From NCBI GenBank assembly GCA_027605045.1, contig JAQFWX010000019.1, positions 620,001 through 684,000 of the forward strand: a DNA stretch of 64,000 nt, written 5' to 3'. This stretch comes from Phallus indusiatus (taxonomy: Eukaryota > Basidiomycota > Agaricomycetes > Phallales > Phallaceae). Positions 10,463-20,955 of this stretch are shown in pieces; position 1 is the first letter of the stretch; every line of letters starts with the position of its first letter. The notes under the pieces were generated by a model. That model made no database searches. It saw only the letters and a program-made list of their open reading frames with translations, and had not been told where the DNA came from. The translations under genes were made by a program, and so were the position numbers.

Positions 10463-11275
10463 ATGTCGTATCGTTCCTTAGCCAAGCTACCTTCTATCCA
10501 TCAAAACCTCTCAAATGGTTCGTCTCATCATCCTGCAACTTTGCCCGAACTTGGGCGACCCGAGGATGTAGCCATGCTAAAGACGGCTATTAACACTATC
10601 ACGGTGGTCCTCGACGGTCTCAACGTCAATAAATTTCACACCGTCTCTCCCATTCATACGCCTGTTCACTGTCACGTCTGGAAGCCCGACGCCGAACAGT
10701 TCAGAAGCCTCGTATTGCGCGCCCTGAGCCTCGTGAAAGCTGACGCCGACGAGGAACAAGTACGCGTCGCTATGGAGCACAAGACTAAGCTGAACGATCA
10801 GCTTGTATATATAGATGGTCTGCTCGTAAATTCCGAGCAGTCGGGGCGCTCCGTTGGCAACGCACGGTGGGCTTTAGCGTGGCTGGCAAAACGGGCCCGC
10901 GAGACGTACTCAGAACTCCACACGAGACCGTCAAGGAGTCGGATTACAGATCACAATTTGCTTCCAGCGACACCTAAACGCGTTCGCTGGGCGGATCAAG
11001 AGTACTCTACTGCTTCTCCAAATGCCCCCGGTAAGGCCAAATTTGCTGAGGAGATATACGTTCGATTCCTGGCAGAATCGGCGCGGTACAATAAGCACAA
11101 TACTGCACACACTGCCCCGCTAAACGGGTCAGCAGTGTATGATCGCAATTCCACCGGTTACGCTTCACAAGGATATTCTTCCAACGGTTCACCTAATCAT
11201 GGAAGAACACAACTATACGTGAGAAATGCAGATAATACCGGTATGCCTTCAATTCCATACTTGGGCTCCTTCTAA
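10463..11275 (+). CDS. Lineage-specific family protein, intact copy C
   Basis: A single exon codes 270 residues from ATG 10463 (context ACAATGTCG) to a stop at 11273-11275. Residues about 1-35 are Ser/Pro-rich with AKLPS. Residues about 35-150 look helical, with a conserved WKPDAEQF..LVLRAL segment, a DADEEQV..AM..K block and a W/L-rich AR.AL.WLA..ARETY.EL segment. A basic to acidic linker, VRWADQEYS and EEIY.RFL.ESARYN follow, then a Ser/Gly/Asn-rich tail ending NTGMPSIPYLGSF. No known domain, signal peptide or membrane segment is recognised. Relatives are the partial copy at 1-504, the broken copy at 8024-9347 and a much more distant one at 44890-45606 on the minus strand. It is the only intact close member in the window; function unknown. 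Confidence 0.75.
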   Translation: MSYRSLAKLPSIHQNLSNGSSHHPATLPELGRPEDVAMLKTAINTITVVLDGLNVNKFHTVSPIHTPVHCHVWKPDAEQFRSLVLRALSLVKADADEEQVRVAMEHKTKLNDQLVYIDGLLVNSEQSGRSVGNARWALAWLAKRARETYSELHTRPSRSRITDHNLLPATPKRVRWADQEYSTASPNAPGKAKFAEEIYVRFLAESARYNKHNTAHTAPLNGSAVYDRNSTGYASQGYSSNGSPNHGRTQLYVRNADNTGMPSIPYLGSF

Positions 11276-12906
11276 CAAAGCGACAAAACAGTTGCGCCTC
11301 GATCATGTCTCAAGCCTGCGGACGAAAACGCGCCTTTCATTCCTCCTCATCCATCGTATTTTTCCAAGGATTGTGAGCTTGCGACCTCTCTGAATAGGGG
11401 CAAATCGTCGTCGAAAAAATGATATCGTATCCTTTGTAGCTCAAAGCGATCTTTCATCGGTGTCTTTGGTATACCATAACATGAGTGTTGAACTGTATCA
11501 TAGATAATTAGACTTACAATCATATGGTCCATTTTGAAAAAAAAAGAAACATAGCTACATCGGCCGAATATCCATTGTGTGCTGGGTTTGTTGTTGGCCA
11601 AAACTTCAAAGATAGACTAGATCAGCATCACAACTCGTCAGATTATCCCCAATTGAACATCGCGAATACACATCTGAAATGCCCTATATATGTAAATTGA
11701 GTGACAATGAACGTTTGGGAGACTCAACATGGGGGTTCATCAGGAAACATCCGACTTGCCCGCGCGGCGCGATCTTGGTGATTCCTATAGCACCGGCATG
11801 AGAAGCCCGAAGTCTATGATTTCTATAGTATCTATACCGTGTTAGTAGTTGACTACTAACTTGGTGTCAGAATATAAAGAACAAGGTTTTCAAACAGGAT
11901 ATGGAAGATTATATGTATGTACTGGTCTACATTATTGACAGGAAATTGTGTATCGAAGGGTCGCCGGTTGCATGATCATGATCACATGCCCATGTCAGTG
12001 ATGTCACAGTCTGTGTTACACAGGGCGAGCGTCTATTCGTACTAATAATAAGGCACTCTTAGCACAACGCAAGTTTCACGACCCGACGACGACAGTCCAC
12101 GTGTTCCAGGGTCTTAAAAGCAGTAGACACAGTAAGTACTGTCCACGCAAAAACCTTACCATCTCAAATCTTACGTCCATTGCCTTAGTTTCGTCATAAT
12201 TTTTGACTGAAGGTCAACGTTTCGACACCAGATCGAGGACACAGAAAATACGCATTCGCAATGTCATCGTTCCACTTTGCCACTATCTTGTGGGACCATT
12301 CACGGGTTTCCGCCGTTTGGAATCCTTTACAAGGTCAATCAGGAGGACGACAAGCTTTACAGCTGTGCTTTATAGTGACTACTATTCAATGTCCGGGCGT
12401 GAACCGATTTTGAAACCAATGAGGTGTCTGTTTCTTATTCTCGTGCTTGTCATCGATTGTGATACTGAAGTTAGAGTTAGTATTATGTGCCAGTAGGTAC
12501 CCGCAGTTCCGTTCGTGAGATGTGCTGACGAGAACATTTCCCTTCTAAACTTACCCTTCTAAACGATAACTTCCGTTATATCAACTTGTGTCACTATAAC
12601 AATACAATGAAAGCTGGGACAGCATATTCATTCCTCTGCATTCCCACCTCCATTTTACATCTTCGCAGTCTACTCTTTCGCACCCAATGATCAACACGTT
12701 GCGCTCACAAAACTCAAAAATGTCACGCTTTATCCCGCACACGGCACAGTCTTCGTATCGCACCAGAACATTCACCTGAGCCTTCGCCATTGTCGCGAAA
12801 GCTCCCGATAATACCCGTTTCCCTCTCATCACTAAACACATTCCCGCTTCTCCTCACCCACCTTACACACAAACGACCCCAATTCTCTTGGCAGCCCTCC
12901 TCCCAC
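10793..12906 (+). repeat. Segmental duplication, right copy
   Basis: Collinear with 1-2107; see that entry. It covers the last 160 codons of the intact gene and its 3' flank. A minus-strand open frame at 12581-12841 is broken in the left copy, so it is not supported as a gene. Confidence 0.85.
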
Positions 12907-15900
12907 CAACTCAATAATCCTCTCTGATCCTTCCAAACCCAACACCCATTGCCCCCAAATCCCAGCTCCCATTTCTTCAATCACCCACACAGCTAGCACG
13001 TCGGTGCAGTAATAGCGAAATCTGATTGATCGTTCATGTAATTTGCTTATTTGTGATGTATAGGTCAGAAATAAACGTTACATGTAGTACTAGTATAATT
13101 ATTTATCTTGACATTTTTGTCAAGGGTGAGATAGCGATTGTGCGCAAAGGTTAAGCTGGAAGCTGACGAGAGCGACCGCCGGGAGCATATTAAAAACGGG
13201 AATTAGGATCGCAGAGTGTGAAATACAAAGGAGGGTTGACCATACCCTTTTACCCATCATTAATGCATCATTTTTTAACCAGGAACTTAGGTTTAGGGAG
13301 CACGGAACCGGTCTACGTTAAGCGCCTGTACAAAGCAGCAGTGTCTAATGCCAACCCATGCAGGAAACTAAATGCGAGAAGATTGAGGTTAACTTTGATA
13401 TAAAGCTGAACATATACATCGCACAGCAGCCTTAAAGTGCAATGAGATCGATATTGACTGACTGTGCTGCGTGCGCACGCTGCAAACACACTAAGAGGAG
13501 ATTAGTTGGCGATGACTATATGCGCTGTCGTTCATGGCTGTGTTATTTCGAGGCACCATTTCGACCCGCTATTAATTTTCATATTTTATTCCCTTTTATC
13601 CTGTATTTTTCAATTGATTTTTCGGATTTTCGTTGTTGCAATTGCATGCTAGCACCATTCCATTTTCCCGAAATTTTACTCAATAATGTATATAAAAACT
13701 CTTCTTTAGCTTACTAAAATAACGGTTATGTTTTCCCCTTTACCTTCCCTCTGATACCACAGCACTGCTTCCCTCCTTTCACTGCTTACTCCTGGTGCGC
13801 ACTCTTCAACTGAATCTCTGAATCTCTGAACGCACGCGCTGAATTGTTACCGGCTCAGAGGTTGCTTAACAAATATTGTCAATGCAGAGTTGGGCGAATC
13901 GGAAGTCTACCATCGGCTTCACGAAGATGCGCATATCACGCCTAACTGGGCCTCCAAGTTGGTTGACCCATTTCGGAAAACCACGGAATTGATTATATTC
14001 GGAACAACCTGCAAGTTGACGCCGCTTGGGATTTAACGCTGACCACTGAATAGAACAACTGAATTAGAGCTGAACAAGGTCAAAACGACGTAGCGCCTTG
14101 TTGGGCGTGTGGAGACCTTGCACAATTGCCAACCACCCAAAGTGGAAAGAAAACAATTAGAACGCCGATTCTCGGAAATGAGGAAGGACACGCTGTAGCC
14201 ACACTCTACAGAGAAGGAGAAGAAATTATGGGTTTTGGGCTTACAGATTTGGATTAGCGATTAGACAAAGTACGCATCATGCTATCCACGACGCAGTTCA
14301 TTCATTACATCGTCCAGTTGAAAGGCAGATGATAATGGGTGCTAGGACATCACGACATAGTCATCGGCAACCTCAAAAGAGCTAATCTCAAACCCAAGCC
14401 ACCAAAAACTGCAAAACCTTTTTCAACTCGGCGCTGCCGGTATCCCTAATACAAGGTACTACAACACAGCATAACAATGCTGAAGAAGCATATTGGAAGC
14501 ACCGCATTTCGAAAAACAAGGTGTCGATATCTTGATGGCGATTATCCATCAAATGAAACCACACTTTTGGAAGATGTCATGATCACAAGGAAATGCCACG
14601 TCAAAAATCATTTAATTTCATTTAGGAACATCTAGTTCCAGTCGCTCGTTCGGGTTCGGCTACACGTTCAAGACCTCGAATATTTTTAGTAAAAACATTT
14701 TAGCTCAGTGAGAAAATAATAATATAGGAAATATTATTTGAAGTCTTTAATGTCACGTTTACTCTGAGTGAAAACGTCATTACCGTGATGCAAGACTATC
14801 AGTAATCTGGGTAACGTTATCCGGCCTTTCCAGCCGTCCTCAGAGGTCTCCAATTACTAATGAAACCCACGTGCGACATGCCAATTACTATTACTAGATG
14901 TTCATGAAACAAACACTTCGATTTGTATATTAATTATAATATTTTTATTCAATAGATTGTTTGTACCAAAACAAGCTGTATCCGGGGGTCTATACCTAGC
15001 GGTAGCCGAATCCGAACGAGCGACTGGAAACCATAACTGTTATACTGAACTTCTCTTTTCCGCAAAGATACGAAACTCAATGCTGATGCAGATGTCCTGC
15101 GGAGCTCAATTCGGAGTGTAAAGGGGCTAGGCGGAACGTGTGGCGTACATCTCCCCTACAGCGAATGTTAGTTCAAGTTTTTGTTATTTCACAATCAACT
15201 CTCTAGTTCACCAAGTCGAAGAATCATCTCGATGTCGTGGGTCATTCTACAATGTACAACCTCAACTTCCTTTACCCAGGTTCTAGATTTCCTGTTTTTT
15301 TCTTCTATGGATTTCGCAGAGCTACCATGTTAATCATCTGCGTCCGAAATTCTTTCAAAAAAAGTAAGCACAATTTATAAAACAGTGAAAACTTCATGCC
15401 ATTTGAATGGAATAAATGTCATGTTCGTATTTCCCATTCATTGCACATTTCGTATATAAAGTTTTTGATCATTTGCGTTCATTTTCAGGCTATCAATACG
15501 AGAAAATCAGAGACATCCAAGTGATAAAGAAGAATAGTGACAGAGGAACGGTTTCAATACACAGGGCTAGCCCCCCGAGACTTACAGAACTTACACCTAC
15601 ACAATCATCCGCGTTTATTCTGAACACGACCTGATCGACCACATCTTCACCCTCGAGTTTGGCCGCATACATCTCCACGAAGGCAACTGCGAGCACGTTG
15701 GATCATCGACCGATAATACCTTGGTGAAGGAAAAGATTGAATAATATATGAGAAACGGCAAAAGTAGAAGTTAAGTCGAAATTAATTTGATGTTTTTGCC
15801 AAGAATATTGACTTAATCCTGTTTGATCTTTATTGAGCGATCGATCGATCATCCGTGGCTGAAGTCCTCATTATCGTCTGCTCCGTTTTGATCAAAGTCG

Positions 15901-16529
15901 GCTTTCGATGGTATGTATCGGCATTATGGTGGATTCCGGTACAGCTGGAAACCGTTGGTCAGAGTTTTACGATTTCTACTGGTGTTGTTGAGGTATAAGG
16001 CTCAACGAGATTGTGTAGATTTGTTTCCAAAAGAACTGAGCAGCCGGTATTTCCGTCTCGCCGTCTAAAATGGATTTTTCACTGAAGTTCATAATTCTGT
16101 ATAGGGTCAGCATCTGGTTGGAAAGGTTCTCTCTCAAAGATTAGTCCCAAATTCTCAGCCATAATCGTCGCCTGCTTTGCCATGGCGAGTAAATATGCCT
16201 TCCAACTGGACTAATCACAGAACTTTTGTCACTTGCTGCATGCTCGAGTCCACAGGGGATTATGCCACGGCTATTTCCTATTTCGCCAGGTTACCCCTTC
16301 CTCATCATCCATCCCATTCCCTCGCCTTTCCTCTCCTCCTTCCACGTGTTCATGATCAATAAGGAAAAATATAAAATATACCATCCCCCCCTCGTTCTTT
16401 TTTTTGTTTCTTGTTTCATCATCAAGGTTTCCTCAAGACACTTTCGTCAACGACCGCCACGTTCGTCAAATCCTCGAAGCTCACACACGTCGTCCCATCC
16501 AACTTCACTAACGCCCCAAACTTCGTCAT
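12907..16529. other. Gene-poor region with decayed coding traces
   Basis: A stretch at about 13887-14036 on the plus strand reads as about 50 protein-like codons (ELGESEVYHRL, then WASKLVDPF) before running into stops. This suggests a dead gene or retroelement fragment, but I could not place it in a family. The inverted-repeat element at 14636-15029 is described separately. The rest, including short frames at 13218-13717 and 15416-15696, shows nothing I can support. Confidence 0.45.
14636..15029. mobile_element. Short terminal-inverted-repeat element (MITE-like)
   Basis: A 28-base left end at 14636-14663 (TTCCAGTCGCTCGTTCGG, then GTTCGGCTAC) is matched as reverse complement at 15002-15029 with one mismatch. 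The 394-base unit has no coding capacity and an AT-rich core. A second inverted pair, GAACATCTAG just outside the left end and CTAGATGTTC inside, overlaps it. No clear target-site duplication is visible, so the superfamily is open; a decayed DNA transposon remnant is most likely. Confidence 0.6.
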
Positions 16530-16712
16530 TCTTCCCAAATTTCCTCAGTCTTCCCAATTTCCTCAGTCTTCCCAATTTCCTCAATCTTCCCAAATTTCCT
16601 CAATCTTCCCAGTTTCCTTATTCTTCCCAAATTTTCTCAATCTTCCTAATCTTTTTCCTCATTCTTCAAATTTCCCCATTCTTCCCAATTTTCTTATTCT
16701 TCCCAAACTTCC
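16530..16712 (+). repeat. Polypyrimidine minisatellite
   Basis: About ten imperfect copies of a 17-18-base unit, TTTCCTCAGTCTTCCCAA and variants, lie immediately upstream of the zinc-finger start codon. The first few copies are nearly identical and later ones degrade. They create long Ser/Pro/Phe frames that are not genes. Confidence 0.75.
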
Positions 16713-16717
16713 TCCAC

Positions 16718-17536
16718 ATGCAGCCCTCTGAATCTACATCCACCAACGCCCCTCATCAGCAGGATTCATTCGGACTAGGCAATCAGGATCTGCCAACCTC
16801 GAATTCTGGCGTTCACCCCTATCTATTAGGTTTTTTTTTACTTTCCTTGGTTTGATTTATTGCGTATGCTTACAATCCAGCAAAAACAGGAGCTCCCCTC
16901 CTCACGGATCCCGCCTATTGTAACTATTCTTATGGCCCGGCTTCTCAGGCACCAGTGGCAGGTAATGATTATAAGGAGTCAACTGTATGCTAGATTATTC
17001 TTGTTTTGCTTCCTTCTCCGAGTCTGATGCAAATGGGTGAAAAAATAGGAAGCCTTCGTGCATTTCTCCCAGGATTTGAGAATGTACTCCGCTGATCAAT
17101 TGATTCAATTCTGTGAGCTTGAAGTTGATGGTGGTTATCGTTGCACCCTTCAAGGCTGCAGGACGCATTACCATGAATCCCCGAGATTCGAAAATGTATT
17201 CCAGCACATTGTAGGAGAAATAGAGCAACGTCCTTGGGGGTGTATATGGTAAATGTCTTGTCTTTATTTCTAATCACGAATAACGTTTGACGCTTTCATA
17301 TAAGCAAAAAGCGGTACAAAATTAGATATGACTGCGAGCGTCATGCTTCCGAGCACAATAATCCAGACGCATTTCGATGTGAAGTCCCGGGCTGGTGAGT
17401 TCCTCGCTCAAATTTCGTATGGGAAACACCTGCTCATCATGATGCTTATTGCAGTAATTTTGCCAGAGGTCGAAAGGACCGCGTCCTGCAACATCAAAGG
17501 GCTCATGAAGGTAGAATAACCAGGGAATCGACCTAG
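16718..17536 (+). CDS. C2H2-type zinc-finger protein, putative DNA-binding
   Basis: Five exons keep phase: 16718-16829, 16881-16984, 17073-17248, 17305-17394, 17455-17536, giving 187 residues. The N-terminus is Ser/Gln/Pro-rich and unstructured. The C-terminus has a canonical finger split by the last intron, FRCEVPGC, then twelve residues, HQRAH (C-X4-C-X12-H-X3-H). Before it are CICKKRYKIRYDCERHASEH, with H-X3-H in the right place but only one residue between the cysteines, and a first unit starting YRCTLQGC that lacks a clean second histidine. A role as transcription factor is family inference. The start is uncertain: ATG 17082 (...MYSADQL) could also begin the protein, leaving the first two exons as leader. 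A pyrimidine minisatellite abuts the first ATG. Confidence 0.65.
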
Positions 17537-17689
17537 GGGGTGTTCTTCAGACCAAACTGGTTGGCATAGACCTTCCCATGGGGTAATCCAACTGCCTTTT
17601 TTTGGTGAGTGTTCCCTCTTTTTTATCGGTAGGCAATCTGTATAAGCTCTCATGCTGTATGGGATTGTTTCCCTAGACAACATTATCTG

Positions 17690-17808
17690 TAGTAGTTAGT
17701 ACCAGATCGCATTAGTTCCACCACTCCACATTAGTTTTATCACCACATTAGTTCAAATACGACACCACATTAGTTTCAACAGACCATAATATTTGTACCA
17801 GACCATAT
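17690..17808. repeat. Degenerate CCACATTAGTT array
   Basis: Five to six copies of a word close to CACCACATTAGTT, spaced about 18-24 bases apart, with related TTAGTACCAGA words at the edges. Single related words occur at about 45787 and 53687. Confidence 0.6.
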
Positions 17809-18252
17809 CAGACGACTTTATTTGTTACGAAATTGCATAACAAAAATCTATAACTCTCATCGATAGTTTATTCTATTCAAGTCTGCTCTACCGACTTTAT
17901 AAGCCGTGAGCGACGCGGGTGACCGATGACTTAGTGACTCTTCAATAAACAACGTCCTAGAATAATACAAGTGAAAGCACTAAATTTAGACAGTAAAATG
18001 AACATTTTCAGTTCAATTTAATTCAAAATTGCGTTTGGAGTATGCATTCTTGATTTTCAGCTGTAACCATAGGAAGTAATATTGTTACAATGATATGACT
18101 TATTTAATTGCGGCGTCGACTGCTTGAACTGCTGAGAAAGTACTAATTGGACTGATGTAACCTACTCGTAATATTATAATACATAATTCGATTCGGAAAT
18201 AAAAAATTGATAGTATACGAAAGACTTCAAAGAGAGTTTGACGCAGAGTCAC

Positions 18253-18410
18253 ACCGTAACCGTAATTACGGCCGTAAAGTACGGTATTCGTACGGCCGTA
18301 ATTTGACCTCTCAAAGTCGTTTACGGTTACGGGTCGAACCTCTCAGACCCCTATACGGTACACGCCGTATTACGGCTACCGTATTACGTCCTGTACGGAT
18401 ACGGTGCCGG
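18253..18410. repeat. Cluster of TACGGCCGTAA-type self-complementary words
   Basis: More than ten variants of TACGG, CCGTA and TTACGGCCGTAA occur in both orientations within 160 bases, set in AT-rich surroundings. Long stretches can pair with neighbours. Confidence 0.7.
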
Positions 18411-19187
18411 CCCCTAAGTTTGAGTGGACAATTTCCGAGTCAAATGAAAATGATTTCGGCTGGTGATCCTTGAGAGGCAACTTTACTACAGACACCCACT
18501 ATAGAACAAAACCTTTCATCATCTTCGTCGTTTCCGTCGTTATCGGTTCAACTATTTGGGGTATGCATCAAGCGATGGATAAGCAGCCCATACACAAGGC
18601 TTTCTTGAAGAAAATCAAGGTTTACGAGCTGAGGACCGCGCTCGTTCGTAACCTCACGGTCTAGTTGTCAGGAATTTGAGTCGTGTCGTCGATAGCTCTC
18701 GGTTCGCTAGCCGTACAAGGCGAACGATTCAAGTTCTGGAGTGGATGGTAATCACAGGACGAGTTTTTTTCGTTTATGAGATGATTCTCAGGCTGAAGAA
18801 TCCGAGATTGCTTGATTTTATCCTGAAAAATGTCGGCAGATGAAGGGGTGGGCGGGATCGCACAAATGTCGGGAATTGAAAACGAATAATTAGGTTGGAA
18901 TAATTCTTTCATGGATGAGGAAAAATGGGAGTTTAGGTTGCTGTTTACTCTGATTGTAATCAGCGCCGAGTATGTCCCTTTATTCGTCTTGGCTAACCGA
19001 TATATTATTTATTGTACTTAATAGATTCTATAGAATAACAAGTATATCCACCTGCTATTCCTCTCTGCATCCTTTTGACGCCGGTGCTCCTTCCAGCTCT
19101 TGCTGGCTTGCGTCAAGGCGAATCTGAGAACCCACGTATTACCGCAAATTTTCAAAAGCGTATGATTACCAATGGAGATTGCATTGA

Positions 19188-20878
19188 TTAAAGACATTCT
19201 GTGGAATATGATTAATCAACACAAGGGCTTTCGTATAAAATTACTATTGGACACTTACTGCGATGAACAATACCGGCACCGGATTCGTCGTATTCTTGTT
19301 TGGATATCCAAAGGTTTTGGAATGTGCCGAGGGAAGCTGAAAGGTCATTAATTAGAAACTTAAACAAGCGCGCATGTGAAAACTAAGCCGCAAACCTAAA
19401 ATAGATCCTCCTATCCAGACCGAGTACTTCCTTTCAGGAGGCGCAACGATCTTGACCTGAAAATGTTATATCAAAAGGTTAGCTTTTTAGAGAAGATTTC
19501 GTCCATACTTTGATGCTGGAAGGCGCCAACGTGGTTATTTCCTTCTGTAAACGATCGGTTATGCCTGGATACATCGTGGATCCTCCTGAGAGAACGATGT
19601 TGCCGTACAACTCCCGACGAACATCAAGATCGCATTTGAATATTGAGTCATAGCTGAGCCGAAGTTAGATGCTGTCAAAAGAAAAACGCTAAGCGAAAGG
19701 CGTACATGACATTATGGATTCCAGATGATTCTAGTCCTATTAATGATGGTTGGAACAGTGCCTCGGGACAACGGAACCTAGTTTATGTATGTTAGTTCAA
19801 TAAGGCGGACGATGCTTGGTATTAAATGAAGGTACCGTTCATTTCCGATAGTGATGACTTGACCATCAGGTAGCTCGTAGCTCTTCTCGATAGACGAGCT
19901 TTGTGCAGCCAACTCAAGTTCGCCACCGAAATCAGTCGCGACATAACAAAGCTTCTCCTTGATGTCACGAACCACTTCTTGTTCTGCGCTTGTCGTAAAC
20001 GCGTATCCACGTTCCGTCAGTATATGTTGCATGTAAGAAGTCAAATCCCGTCCCGCCAGATCGATCCTCTTGATAGCATGAGGAAGAGTGTAGCCCTCGT
20101 AGATAGGTACAACATGAGAAACACCATCACCAGAATCGAGAACCACGCCAGTAGTACGGCCAGATGCGTACAGAGAAAGAACAGCTTGGATACTGACATA
20201 GAATGCTGGGACGTTGAACGTTTCGAACATGATTTGCGTCATTTTCTCCCTGTTCACTTTCGGGTTCAGAGGTGCTTCAGTGAGGAGAACAGGATGTTCT
20301 TCGGGCGCAACGCGCAACTCGTTGAAGAAGGTATGGTGCCAGATTTTCTCCATGTCGTCCCAATCGGTAACGATTCCGTGTTCAATGGGGTATCTCAGGG
20401 ACAAGACACCGCGCTTGGATTGCGCTTCGTCGCTGAGACTATTATGAGTGATGGTTTATAAGGCATAACCTGATAGTACTGACCCAATGTAGGAGTCTTT
20501 CTGACCCATGCCGACCATCACGGTGTGGTGTCGGGCGCGCCCGACGATGGAACTACATAACAGAATTGTAAGACAGGTTTTCTTTGTTACTAAATGACTT
20601 ACGGAAAGACCGCACGAGGAGCGTCATCCCCTAAGCATCAAAGATCATGAGCCCCAAGCTAAGACGAGAAGAAGACCTCGATGGTTACCTGCGACTATTG
20701 AACAATGTTAGCAAATACATTCGAGTGACCAACCATATAAACTTACATCCGGCTTTACACATTCCAGATCCATTGTCAATAACCTATCATTCACGACATC
20801 AAGTCAAACATAAACAGAACGAAGGAAGAAGAAGAAACTTACAAGGGGGGTGATATCATCTGAATCCAGATAAGACAT
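19188..20878 (-). CDS. Divergent actin
   Basis: Eleven exons on the minus strand: 20843-20878, 20747-20783, 20689-20694, 20603-20630, 20484-20552, 19836-20432, 19706-19777, 19509-19653, 19396-19456, 19259-19336 and 19188-19198. They give 379 residues against the usual 375. Actin signatures run in order: [104 protein letters not shown]. The phosphate-loop and DSGDGV nucleotide contacts are present. AGFAGDDAP is only restored if the 6-base exon TCGCAG (20689-20694) is used; the last three residues come from an 11-base exon. Many usually invariant positions differ (for example [17 protein letters not shown] and [11 protein letters not shown]), so this is probably a second, faster-evolving actin rather than the main one. 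Actin-related protein 1 is less likely because the fit to actin is continuous. Confidence 0.9.
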
Positions 20879-20945
20879 GCTGAGACGTAGCTTGCTGGGA
20901 CACTTGAGGTTGTTGTTGTTGTTGCTTCGTCTACCTCCATAGTCC

Positions 20946-20955
20946 TTTTATAAAA
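20946..20955 (-). promoter_or_regulatory. TATA box of the actin gene
   Basis: TTTTATAAAA lies about 70 bases before the start codon at 20878, read on the minus strand. Confidence 0.5.

Larger units (their letters stand above)
17537..19187. other. Intergenic region with two repeat clusters
   Basis: Contains the CACATTAGTT cluster and the TACGGCCGTAA cluster listed separately. A protein-like open stretch at 18470-18664 on the plus strand has one hydrophobic segment (FIIFVVSVVIGSTIWG) but starts with TTG and has no recognised relative. It may be a lone exon or chance. Confidence 0.45.

Noticed and set aside
12581..12841. Minus-strand open frame with cysteine-rich, protein-like sequence in the right duplication copy
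   Set aside because: The matching frame in the left copy (about 1770-2050) is broken by stops and indels, so it is not conserved as protein.
16226..16855. 209-residue plus-strand open frame
   Set aside because: Made by the pyrimidine minisatellite and low-complexity sequence; it overlaps the zinc-finger first exon in another frame.
18470..18664. 64-residue frame with a hydrophobic segment
   Set aside because: No ATG start, no recognised relative and no convincing upstream exon.
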